Notes: generated from the sequence alone by a model not told the origin. Positions 49,063 to 58,287 are shown, counted from the first letter of the stretch. The stretch: 64,000 bases of DNA from Serpula lacrymans var. lacrymans S7.9 (GCF_000218685.1 NW_006763299.1:554061-618060), one strand, 5' to 3'. Translations and numbers: made by a program.

Positions 49063-50448
49063 ATGATCATCGATAAAGGGATGAACTTCATGCAGAAATG
49101 GGCAGAAAACAATGTAGCTCATGCTTCATAAGTGACATTCTCATAATCCCATTGCATGGCATGATCTAAGTGCCTATAGTATTGTACACTCACCAAATGG
49201 CTGGACATATGGTGAGCTTTGTCTAGATTGGATGATTCATGACTTCAACCCTGAAACAAGGGAGAAAGTTAGAGAAAGGACCCAAGTTTTTCTTATAGAT
49301 GGACATAGCTCCTATTTCACTCCTGAGCTTCTTGAGTATGTTATCAACGACGACATTTGCATCCTCAGCTACCCACCACACTATACTCATGTTCTTCAGG
49401 GTCTTGATGTTGTGTGGTTTGCAATAATAAAGGCTGAATTTGGAGATAAGGTTACTCAGTTCCAGGCACTGCACTGGAAGAAGGTTAGCAAAGCAGACTT
49501 TACTGGCACTTTTGGGCAAGCTTTTTGCAAGCTTTTACACCTGATCTGGTCAAGACAGCATTCTGGGTAATGGAGGTGCATCCTTTTGACCCTGAAGTTA
49601 TCAAACCAGATCAGATGAAACCAAGCATGGAGACCTCAATTTATGGTGACTTTCTCCCTTACCCAAGTCCAGCTTGTGCTATGCTGTTAGTATTCTCAAA
49701 CTATCAGCCAACTTTATTTGAGCTGTCCCTATCCACTTATACCCTGTTTTCCCCATTGCAGGGCCATCCTAATTCCATGAAAGCTTTGAATCACCTTCTG
49801 AAACCTCTCCACATACTCTATCACCCTTTCATCATTGCCATGACACTGAACTTCTTAATACCCCCAAAACACCTTCAAAGAGGATGTAACAGATGGCTGC
49901 TTCACTGTCCCAGACATCATAAGGCTCATTTCTTGTATCCAAAGCAAGAATGCACAAGGGACTCACCATACCAGCACCAGTCTTTCAAAAGCCTCTCCTT
50001 CTCCCACAACCCAACTGGAGTTTTCTGGCTCCCACTCAGCTCTTATCAGAAGATGTTGGTGATAATGAGTGTTGGTGGGAATGGGCACACCAGCTTGAGG
50101 AAGAACTTCAGCTAGCAAGGCAACACCTTGTTTCTTACAAAAAGATAAGTGCAGGACAGAATGCACAAATTGTAATCCAAGGTCTCACCTTGCAGAAATT
50201 GAATCAAATACTCAATGTGAGTGACAAGAGAAAGGACTCCAGCTGATCAAAGTTGTACCCCAAGGAAAATTAACAGCACATGACAGCAGAGATTTGTTGA
50301 GGAGTTAAGGCAAGACCAGGCCGATTGGGCATGGAAGGCTGAGTGTGAGTGGCTAAGCATAGAGGGAGTTTAAAAGATAAAATTGGCCTAAGAAACTAAA
50401 GAGGGTGAGAAAGCTGAAGCACACAGATTCCAAGGTGGTTACAGATGA

Positions 50449-50694
50449 TGTTACGATACACAATTTTCGGACCTTTAATTTTCATTCTCCTCTTTAACTT
50501 TATACTGTAGTTTTCACACACTGTGCCATGTGGTACTTCCCATTTTGTTCAAACTCCACCTTCTTGCGCTACGCTGCCTTTATTCTTATTTAGCTACAAG
50601 TCTCTCATGCAGTGGAGCTGGTCACATGGGCTGCGCCCTCTGACATCATCAGCCACTGATTTTATCAACTGTACAGTACAAACACTCTGTATTA
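50449..50694 (+). mobile_element. Chromoviral LTR copy B, truncated
   Basis: Starts TGTTACGATACACAATTTTC and follows the LTR at 53872 closely (CATTCTCC, GTGCCATG, CACATGGGCTGCGCCCTCTG, ACATCATCAGCCACTG), up to CACTCTGTATTA, where similarity stops abruptly. The next bases, CAGTGCGCGACAC, look like the end of a TA-inserting element. It sits immediately after the pogo C-terminal tail. It could be the 5' LTR of the same element as copy A, but its left flank GATGA is not repeated right of copy A. Confidence 0.8.
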
Positions 50695-50969
50695 CAGTGC
50701 GCGACACACTTTTTCGGCGCCTCAAATGTCAGTGACACACATTCATTATTCCACGCTGGAAATACCATGTTTTTTTGCGAAAACTATTGCAATAGGACCG
50801 TATTAGATACTACTGTAAGGTATGCTGAACAAAATGCGATGAATTCAAACAAAGTAAAAATCACGACAAAAATTGAGACTGTGATGACTATTGGTACCGA
50901 AACATCGCTTTCTGGTAGAGTATGCAGCATTACATGCATGTAAGTATCGAGGAACGGGCGGGGACCTTA

Positions 50970-51782
50970 TCAGCGGCTCATGAGAGCCTTAATCTCGGCA
51001 GGATGACCGACTCTACGGTGTGACTTGAACACTTTGACTGCAAATGCAGTCTGATAAGCATCAAGTCCTTTCCTGAATGTTGCTCATGATTAAACCAAGG
51101 ATGTATATGTAAAATAGAAGTGAAGAAACTCACGAGTATGAGTCCATGTAGCGCCATGTCTTACGGAAAAAGTGTCGGATCGTGATTGTGTCACACATTT
51201 TGAGACACTGCGGCACGAGGACTTTGGCAGTCGAGAACTTGCCATCTGATACTTTGCGATAGCCTGGTACAAATAGAATAAGAATGATTTGAATTAAACG
51301 GGAGTGAAAAGACTCACGGTACTTCATAAATCCCCATAGCATTTCGATAGGGTTAAGTTCGCAATGGAACTTGGGCAGATACATGCAAATGTGACCGCGC
51401 CCCTCGATGTATTTTTGTAGCATCGGTTTTTTGTTCACAAAGTCGTCCTGCAACAAGAGAACACGATACATACAGCACCAATCACTCACTGGCTGAATAT
51501 CGGGCTGATCAGCCTGCGCGACATCATCTTCCGGCACTGCATCCTCTTGGCCCATAGCCTCTGCCTCTGCAACACGTCTCGCGGCGTCTTTCTTCACCTC
51601 CGACATTTTGCACTCCTTGCACTTCCCCACTGGTTTCCCGGCCTTTGACCTCTTCATCAGCTCATCCCAGACCGACTCGCTGTCGATGATGAGAACTGCA
51701 GTTAGAAAACCACACACAAAACAAACTAACACACAATCCTCCCAGATTCCACGGAACTTGTTTATGGGCTTTGCCTCCTAGA
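50970..51782 (-). pseudogene. 5'-truncated DDE transposase with ELNPIE motif
   Basis: On the minus strand four to five exons with clean GT-AG introns encode NKFRGIWED, LIIDSESVWDELMKRSKAGK, then QDDFVNKKP, YIEGRGHICMYLPKFHCELN followed by PIEMLWGFMKYR. After the next introns come RKVSDGKFSTAKVLVPQCLK, CDTITIRHFFRKTWRYMDSY and GLDAYQTAFAVKVFKSHRRV, ending EIKALMSR (TGA 50970-50972). YLPKFHCELNPIE is the C-terminal DDE signature of a transposase family common in mushroom genomes. A stop codon lies just upstream of the first readable exon (51782), and the N-terminal half, with the first catalytic Asp, is missing. The remaining exons show no frameshift, so loss was recent or the 3' half is selected. 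Confidence 0.75.
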
Positions 51783-52120
51783 ACAGTGGAGTGGTCTGGT
51801 TGTTCGTGGGGTGGTACATATAAAGATCCTTCAAAGTAAAACCCAGAGGTGTATGAGTGTGGGTTTTGAGGAGGAGGGATAGTTGAATTTATAGGAAGAT
51901 AGGTGCTTTGTGGCGAGTATAGATGAGCACTACCTTGCTAATGGTAGCACAAGGTAGGTTTGAGAACAACGAGGATGACGAGGTGACGAGATTCCCAGTG
52001 ATAGCAGGCTCCTGACGCACAAACTGTAGTGCTCAGAAGGACTCTAATCAAAAGGGATGACAATGACTTCAAAAGTGGGAAGTGACAATAACAGCAGTTG
52101 ACAGTGGTAGAAGTGGGAAG

Positions 52121-52512
52121 TGTTGTGACCACACTGGATCACAAGTAGCAGAGTAGTGAACTTGAGAGTAGAGAAGAAGTCTGGATTGGAGTTCTTGTTT
52201 TTTTTTACAAGGTAAAATACAGGGGTTTATATAGTAAAAGAAAAGTAGGCTATGCACAGTATAGCTGTGCAAAAAGAATGAGAAAGAACATGAAGGAAGG
52301 AATGTATGCTGACAAATCCTGCGTAGGGAGTACAGGATAAGATTGTCAAAAAAAGGAAAAGAAAGAGATAGAACAATCAATGCTGTGAGTAATGTCACAG
52401 GTTTGTACAGCCATAAAGTAAAGTCCAATAGCAAAAAGAGAGCAGGAAAATCATGATGTCATGGGAAGATGCAGTAAAAAAAAGGGCAAGGCAAAACACT
52501 ATCAGTATCAAC
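52121..52512 (-). mobile_element. Probable copia-type LTR
   Basis: The segment runs from TGTTGTGACCACACTGG to CTATCAGTATCAACA, so its ends are TGTTG...CAACA, the inverted terminal pentamers usual for Ty1/copia LTRs. On the minus strand it has a TATA-like TACTATATAAACCCC followed by a T-rich tract, as expected of an LTR promoter, so the element pointed leftward. No matching target duplication was found (GGAAG left, CAGTT right) and no pol domain is adjacent. Confidence 0.5.
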
Positions 52513-52645
52513 ACAGTTCCTTTATTGTCAGTCAGGCATTCTAAAAAAATATGTGTCCATAAAAATGATTCAAAAATCAAAAATAATCGCACTGTAAATG
52601 AATGTTCTGCTGAAGAAAAAGAAACTGGAGCCACCGGTCCACCAC

Positions 52646-53383
52646 CTAGTCCAAATCCGACAGTTCCATGGCCTTACCAATGGACTGGTTGTGTTGGACC
52701 ACCTGATCAAACGAGGGAGGGAGAGGAGTAGTTCCAATTTGGAACAAGTGAGTCCCAGGCAGCGTGTGGTAGGTGTAGCTGTAGCGAAGACGATGGACAA
52801 AAGATAAGTGTACCCAAGTGAATGGGACAGCGATGAACATGGGCGACGCAAGGGGATGAACCTTCTCCAGCTCAAAAACTACCCACCCACGCTCCAACCA
52901 GGCAAGACGAGCGACCAATGTTTTGATAGTATATGATGGCAGATCGACGTCATGAAGATGGACCTGTTGCCCTATTTGAACCGGCCGCCGGGGCTTTGCT
53001 GATATCAGCAGTGGCACGTGGTAGTCAACGGATCGGCGACGGAAGCGGATAGGAAGTGGTGACATCAGAAATGGTGGGGGTGCAAATAAAATGAGGAGGA
53101 GGAGGGTGGAGGTGACGGAAAAGTGGATTAAAATGGGGATCCAGAAACGACCATCAGGTGAGAATAAAAAGGAGAGGAAGGGGCCCATGGTGGGGCTAGG
53201 CAAAGGAAGGGGAGTAAGGGAAACGACAAAAGTGAGGGCGCAATGCAATGTGTAGCCAGTGGCGACGCAAAAATTTGCCGAAATGCGAAAACACGGAAAG
53301 TACCGGATGGAAAAGCAAAGGTGAGCGTGACTGGATTGCCTAATAGAGGTGGTGCCGATCAGCCACAAGTTCAAAAAGGGCAA
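52646..53383 (-). CDS. Unrecognised open frame in the transposon block
   Basis: A 245-codon frame on the minus strand between the copia-like LTR and the chromodomain fragment. Its C-terminal half has ordinary composition (LPSYTIKTLVARLAWLERGW, FELEKVHPLASPMFIAVPF), while the N-terminal half is hydrophobic and Leu/Pro-rich. No domain is recognised. It may be decayed transposon coding sequence or a chance frame antisense to lost integrase sequence. Confidence 0.25.
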   Translation of the reverse strand: MPFLNLWLIGTTSIRQSSHAHLCFSIRYFPCFRISANFCVATGYTLHCALTFVVSLTPLPLPSPTMGPFLSFLFSPDGRFWIPILIHFSVTSTLLLLILFAPPPFLMSPLPIRFRRRSVDYHVPLLISAKPRRPVQIGQQVHLHDVDLPSYTIKTLVARLAWLERGWVVFELEKVHPLASPMFIAVPFTWVHLSFVHRLRYSYTYHTLPGTHLFQIGTTPLPPSFDQVVQHNQSIGKAMELSDLD

Positions 53384-53497
53384 TATTAATTACTATTCCA
53401 CGTGGCACTGTGCCTGTGTGGCGCAAAGGCGAGTCTTTTTGAATATTTGCTTCGTTATTGACACCTGTCCATGCTACCAATCAACTTTGGTGTATGA

Positions 53498-53784
53498 CAA
53501 CGGTCAATATTAGCCGTGTAAAACCCTACAAAGGGCCACTGCCAGGACAGTGTGTAGACCGGCCCGAACCAATTGTAGTCACCCAGGAAGGTGAAGAAGA
53601 GTTTGAAGTCGAACAGGTGGTGGAGGCACGCTTGAAGTGTGGTAAATTAGAGTTTCTAGTCCTATGGAAAGGCTATGAAGACGAGGACAGAACGTGGGAG
53701 CCAGAAGCCCATCTGGATAACTCCCGCAACACTGTTCACAAATTTTATTCTAAGAATCCCTCACATGGATTCAAAACTTTTTAA
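53498..53784 (+). pseudogene. Chromovirus (Ty3/gypsy) integrase C-terminus with chromodomain
   Basis: The frame carries VNISRVKPYKGPLPGQ, the end of the Ty3 integrase beta-barrel, then EEEFEVEQVVEARLKCGKLE and FLVLWKGYEDEDRTWEPEAH, a chromodomain with the aromatic cage residues (F/Y, W, and W in RTWEP). It stops at 53782-53784. Upstream, where the rest of integrase, RNase H and reverse transcriptase should lie, no matching sequence is seen, so only the tail of the polyprotein remains. A polypurine tract and LTR copy A follow in the correct order. Chromodomains direct such elements to heterochromatin. Confidence 0.85.
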
Positions 53785-53858
53785 TTCCCTTTTTCAAACT
53801 ATGCCCGAAAATTTAACTACCACCTCCGGTATTTGGTCTTGCCTGGAAGTCGAGCCTT

Positions 53859-53871
53859 AGAAGGGGGGTAG
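53859..53871 (+). other. Polypurine tract of the chromovirus
   Basis: AGAAGGGGGGTAG lies directly before the LTR start TGTTACG and after the integrase stop, the position and composition of the plus-strand primer. Confidence 0.7.
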
Positions 53872-54287
53872 TGTTACGATAACACAATTTTTGGACCTTT
53901 CCTTTAATTTTCATTCTCCGCCTTAACCTTTTACTATAGTTCACACTCCGTGCCATGCGGCACTTTCCTTTTTTGTTCTAACTCCACTTTCTCGCACGAC
54001 ACTGCCTTTATTCTTCTTTTAGACACAAAGTCTCTCACGCAGTGGAGCTGATCACATGGGCTGCGCCCTCTGACATCATCAGCCACTGCTTTTATCAACT
54101 GTACAGTACATAGGTACAAACACTCTGTATTAGTATAAATACCCCAATAGATCAAGGAGACTCCTCAGCGAGTCCTCCTGTTGTTAACCAACAAACTCTC
54201 TGCAGCCTAAGGGGTAACCACTTCCCATTCACTACCTTTATAGTGTGTTCTTGTGTGCGCCAGAGTAACTAACTCTTGGTTGTTACA
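53872..54287 (+). mobile_element. Chromoviral LTR copy A (3' LTR)
   Basis: A 416-bp LTR starting TGTTACGATAACACAA and ending CTTGGTTGTTACA. It follows the polypurine tract, so it is a 3' LTR. A TATA-like box is in TAGTATAAATACCCC at about 54131. Two other copies lie at 47568-47985 (antisense) and 50449-50694 (truncated). The right flank ACTTC matches neither left flank. Confidence 0.85.
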
Positions 54288-55514
54288 ACTTCAGATATTC
54301 AAAATACACATTTTACTCTATGCTACTCCTAGTCTGGTCCGAAGTAAGGACCTTTGGCAGGAACCCCTGCTTTGGTAGTAATAGAGAAGGCACCATGAGC
54401 AGCACATCCGGTTTGAACTCGGCATTTTGTGACTAGTCACACCAGAAAAAATCACATAAAGGTTTCAGCTGAAACAGCTACTGTAGAGAACAAATATTAT
54501 GTATATGATCCCTACTATTGCATTGCAACTACGACAATTTATGTAGCACCTTGAACCCATATAACTCTGAATATCATCCTATTTCTTTTTGCCCATGTTT
54601 TGGTTCAGGTGTGTCTGCAATTTGTAGCAGTGTTTTAATTGGAGTGGCTGACAGTTTCACTATCTCAATGGCTCAGCATCTGTTTGGGATGGAAGAAAAA
54701 TTTGAAACTAGTGTTGTTCGTCATCTGAGAGCTTCACTATCAACTCTACCGATTCACACAAAGGCTAAGTGGTGAGTTACGCTGGTTGAAGCTGACAAAT
54801 TATGACATTCATTTGTTTACAGTATGAGAAAACATGCATTGGCCAGGGCTTGAACCTGGGACTCCAGCTTTCCTGGTCTGGTACTTTACCAACTAAGCTA
54901 CCAAGGCGTACTTGGAAAGCATACTGATTGGTTGCATGCCCAGAAGGTCCAGAATCACTGTACACGGGTGTGGATCCCATTGTGTTGTGATAGAAGCAAT
55001 AGCTAGCCTTTACTGTGATGCTCAGCCATATTCAATCGGAGCGGTTGAGTTTAAAATCAAGGTGCAAAAGAGCTCAATATTCGTGTTATTGGCACCGAAG
55101 GGGGGGTTCATGCCAAATGGTCTTACTTTGGTGCAGACCTTATTTACAACATATCGACTTATCATATATTGAATTAGGTAAGCAAGGGAGACTACACTAC
55201 TCCTTCAAGTGTAAGAACAAAGATATTATTATACTAATAAACATATCAGTCACATGAGGCGTGAGAAAACATTGTCGAGCAGTTGAGAAATGAATTTTTG
55301 AAAGCTCTTCTCCCATAAATGGGAGTCGGCGATGGTATCGCGCTTTCTGGGGTCCTCAGCCACTCACTTTTCGGGGCCTTTCCGAGTAATAAACTGGCAG
55401 TGGCTTGCACCTGTACAGTCGACCGGAAACCTCCTCGATCCTCCCGAAAGTGAATGTACCAGGTAGTACCGACTACGACAAGTAGACGACACTGACAACC
55501 CACAGATTCTCAAA
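54288..55514. other. Intergenic region between transposon block and eL43
   Basis: It holds the tRNA-like sequence at 54836-54907 and several short frames without domains, for example 54518-54775 (AICSSVLIGVADSFTISMAQ), which could be a relic exon. The last 250 bases should be the eL43 promoter. Confidence 0.4.
54836..54907 (-). other. tRNA-like sequence (tRNA pseudogene or SINE head)
   Basis: On the minus strand 72 bases fit tRNA numbering. The acceptor stem is GCCTTGG with CCAATGC (6 of 7 pairs). The D arm is GCTT-AGTTGGTA-AAGT, and the T arm CCAGG-TTCAAGC-CCTGG is perfect. Pol III A box (TAGCTTAGTTGG) and B box (GGTTCAAGCCC) are good. The anticodon arm is wrong: only CCAG/CTGG pairs, leaving a 10-base loop without T33. 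It is therefore not a working tRNA; a SINE 5' part is the best guess. Confidence 0.5.
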
Positions 55515-56083
55515 ATGGTACGTAGCATTTTATACCTGCATTATGTGGTGCTGATTGTACATGATAGACTAAACGTACACGCAAAGTTGGTGTTACCGGA
55601 AAGTATGGTACGGTATGTACACCCATTCAGATATGGTAGTAGATAGTGGTTTTCTGAGTCTTATGGGTCCTGCATATCTAGCGTTACGGTGCCTCTCTGC
55701 GAAAGCAAGTGAAAAAGGTACGTTTTTGTATTCTCGGGCTGTACAGAATGAGTCTCAACCGAGATGGGATACGCAGATGGAAATCACACAACATGCTCGT
55801 TACACCTGTACATTTTGTGGCAAGGTAGGCCTTTTTTATGAATGCAGGTACGTGTGATAAATTCTTATGTTTGAACTTTCCAGGACTCTGTGAAACGCAC
55901 GGCTGTTGGTATCTGGAATTGTAGCGCATGTAAAAAAGTTATTGCAGGGGGCGCGTGGACTGTTTCTACCACAGCAGCTGCGACTGTACGGAGGTGCGTC
56001 GAGTTAGTTATTCTCATTGGTCGTCGAAATTAATTTCTCTCGTTAGCACCGTTCGTCGATTACGGGAATTGACAGAAGCATAA
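55515..56083 (+). CDS. RPL43: 60S ribosomal protein eL43 (L37Ae)
   Basis: A zinc-binding cytosolic ribosomal protein. Six exons (55515-55517, 55568-55612, 55682-55717, 55777-55824, 55884-55993, 56047-56083) join to exactly 92 residues, the family length. Exon 1 is only the ATG, as in many fungal ribosomal protein genes. The sequence runs [40 protein letters not shown]; the zinc cysteines are TCTFCGK and WNCSACKK; then [20 protein letters not shown] and LRELTEA. All phases agree. Confidence 0.97.
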
Positions 56084-56458
56084 AACCTGATGGGCTATTT
56101 CTCTATTTCTCTTTTGTTCTATGTTATGCAATCCATGATCATCTACATGGCATGAATCCAGACAATCTCCACATTGTATTGATATCAGGGCTTGGCAGGT
56201 AAAATTGGCTAGTACTCGAGGCTGGTGCGTTGGAGAAGTACTTACATACATCCTGTTCTTTTGATTGGATCAGTTGCAGAATGAACGATCCATAGAAAAC
56301 CGCACGATGAAAACGACTAATTTGTTTGCAGGTTATCAGACGTTTTATTCCAGGTTCATTTATGTTCAGCAGCTGGAAAGCAGTCTACCCACCGACACTG
56401 AAATATTAATATTACTCTAAGTTATATTTTCACAAGTTACGCCGCTCCTTTATGCTAG
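56084..56458. other. Convergent 3' intergenic region
   Basis: About 375 bases between eL43 (+) and the first UstYa-like gene (-). No coding signal is seen. Confidence 0.45.
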
Positions 56459-57141
56459 TTACAACTTCCCATGTCCCTTTTTCCACCGCAGCCACTGCGA
56501 AAACTGGTCGCTCATCTTGCTGTACACCTTTTCCCAATCTCGACAGATGAGTGTATCCCCAAGCCTATCTGCATTGAAATCTCTCTTCAAAAAGTCTCCC
56601 TTTTCTAGGCTGTCTGTGGCATCACACAGAAATGACTGCCGCAGGTAGTTTAGACAATGTCGAAAATGACCAGACGTCGGTATCGAGTGGTCACGATGCA
56701 TGAAAGCACGCTCCATCTCGCGGATACAGTGAAGTTGGTGAGAAAAAACAAGTGCGAAGATCCTATAGTCAGGACCCATGTGTACACGGCCCAATCCTTG
56801 CGGATGTGTTGTGAGCGTTGTCCATTCCTTGTCCAGTAGTGAATAGGTCGAGTTGAGTGTAAAATGGACAGATTCTTGCAGAGTCAACGCTACCGTATCA
56901 AGTTTTCTCACAGGAAACGCGATAGGGTAGTCGTCTCCTATATATGCTTTAACAATATTTTGATTTCAGCCTTCAAGTTCAACCAAAGGTGATATTTCAA
57001 AAGCTCACTTAGATTTTTCGACTCGAAGTCTTGTCTTTGCTTTCGATAGAAGTCGAGGCATTGGTAAACCGTGATGCAGCAATTCGACACGACAAGCAGC
57101 CAGAGCACCCAGTATGAAAGTTGTTTCTTCTGTGCGGTCAT
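56459..57141 (-). CDS. UstYa-like (DUF3328) secondary-metabolism oxidase, copy 1
   Basis: UstYa-family proteins catalyse oxidative cyclisation or chlorination steps in fungal peptide and other secondary-metabolite pathways. Two exons, 57009-57141 and 56459-56937, give 203 residues. The start MTAQKKQLSYWVLWLLVVSN is a short cytosolic tail plus one membrane anchor. The two conserved His/Cys motifs are intact: HQLHCIREMERAF (HxxHC) and HCLNYLRQSFLC. CRDWEKVYSKM near the end is also family-typical. It is divergent from a second family member at 57660. No precursor peptide or other pathway enzyme is recognised next to it. Confidence 0.9.
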
Positions 57142-57659
57142 TGTACCAGATCTGAGGCACGCACAACATGTTCTCGAAAGATGCTGTTATATCATTCTGG
57201 CTCATCAAACTGTCTGAGGCGTTGAAGTTGGACAGATGCCTTACGGCATTCAGCATCTTGGAGTGCTTCTGGCATGCGATCATCGCGTCTCAGCAAATTG
57301 TCAGTATCCCCATGTATTGAAACCGGTTCACAGCCCTCATCCTCATGCATCGCATCACTTACATCACAGAGCTGGTGACATTCCACAGGAACGGTGGTTA
57401 TTTGGGTGCGCCGGTGTTATGTTTGATGATCAGTTTCGTACTCATCAGCATTATCACAGTTGACATGATGGTACACATTGACAGTAATTACTTATCGCAG
57501 TGCTTTCGCTTAATTGGACCTCGGTGAAAGCCTTTTGCGAAATGCATGTTTTCAGTGTTATACACGCAATAATCCTTCGATCTAAACTCGAGGGGGGAAA
57601 TAGTTTCACTGCAAACATCGGTTCTTTGATCCACCCGAATAGCTCTGGCTACTAATACA
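57142..57659. promoter_or_regulatory. Divergent promoter of the two UstYa-like genes
   Basis: 518 bases between outward-facing starts. Short frames on both strands here have neither a signal peptide nor repeated core motifs, so no precursor peptide is supported. Shared control of the pair is likely. Confidence 0.5.
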
Positions 57660-58287
57660 ATGGCCTTGCCATTTCGTTCCAGCTGGGGGTATGCTGCAGC
57701 GATCTCGGTTTCCCTTTTGCTACTCGCCGTTGCCATAGTCAGAACATATGTCGAGCAGTATGAAGTCTATACTAATAGTATGTACCTTCATTATCACGGT
57801 CTGATTGGCTTTATATTAATTAGCTCATTCTGTAGAACAACATATCTTTACTGTATCAACAGGAGACCCTGTCGTTATGGATATCTATAATACTGCCCAT
57901 TATCAGCTTGATGAGGATGGGATGCAAGAATATGCCCACCTTATGCCCCTCAGTGGACACACCGTCTACGTCAGCGAGAATCCTGGAGAGGCGCCCGATG
58001 TCTATACAGTAACTTTATTCCACCAACTAAAATGCCTGGAAATTATCCATCGCGAGTATCTTGATCCCTCCCTCCCTCTCATCCCATCTGCACTCCTCAG
58101 CCATTGCCTTAACTACCTGCGACAAACAATTTTATGTCGCCCAAATCTGCGACTGGAATCCGTAACAACGCGTTCAGCGAAGTCAGCTCAAGGGTATGAA
58201 GCGGTCTGCCGGGATTGGACAGAAGTATATGAGGAGGCGGAGAGAAACAATAGAGTATACTTTAACACTGGTAATAGTACCGAATAA
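57660..58287 (+). CDS. UstYa-like (DUF3328) protein, copy 2, with altered HxxHC motif
   Basis: Two exons, 57660-57777 and 57836-58287, give 189 residues. MALPFRSSWGYAAAISVSLL opens a membrane anchor. After the junction the protein continues KQHIFTVSTGDPVVMDIYNT. The first motif reads HQLKC (in LFHQLKCLEIIHREY) where the family has HxxHC: the second histidine is Lys. The second motif, HCLNYLRQTILC, is intact, as is CRDWTEVYEEA. Sequence differs widely from copy 1, so the pair is not a recent duplicate. Loss of one ligand could mean a non-catalytic partner of copy 1, since UstYa proteins often act in pairs; that is inference. Confidence 0.88.

Larger units (their letters stand above)
47539..50448 (+). 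pseudogene. Decayed pogo-type (Tc1/mariner superfamily) transposase
   Basis: Fragments of a DDE_1 transposase appear in order. The N-terminal helix-turn-helix part reads CIELAKPPSEKRKGVRMIAE, then KRRKGQDFVPKSDCIGKQW and KALNPLNVKHWLNLVEEHIV. The first catalytic Asp is in MDESGFPLSS, then TICADGTILCPMI; MNFMQKWAENNVAHAS; SPNGWT; the second Asp in FLIDGHSSYFTPELLEYV; the third in HYTHVLQGLDVVWF; then FTPDLVKTAFWVMEVHPFDP and PDQMKPSMETSI. The C-terminal tail reaches KLKHTDSK at about 50435. There are frameshifts (about 48220, 49540), stop codons (about 48235-48300), an extra segment at about 49130-49195, and two LTR insertions (47568-47985 and 48649-49062). It is non-functional. Confidence 0.85.

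Noticed and set aside
50444..54292. Target-site duplication for a complete chromovirus 50449-54287
   Set aside because: The flanks GATGA and ACTTC do not match, so one intact insertion event is not supported.
57236..57463. Frame between the two UstYa-like genes, considered as a precursor peptide
   Set aside because: No signal peptide, no repeated core and no Lys-Arg processing sites.
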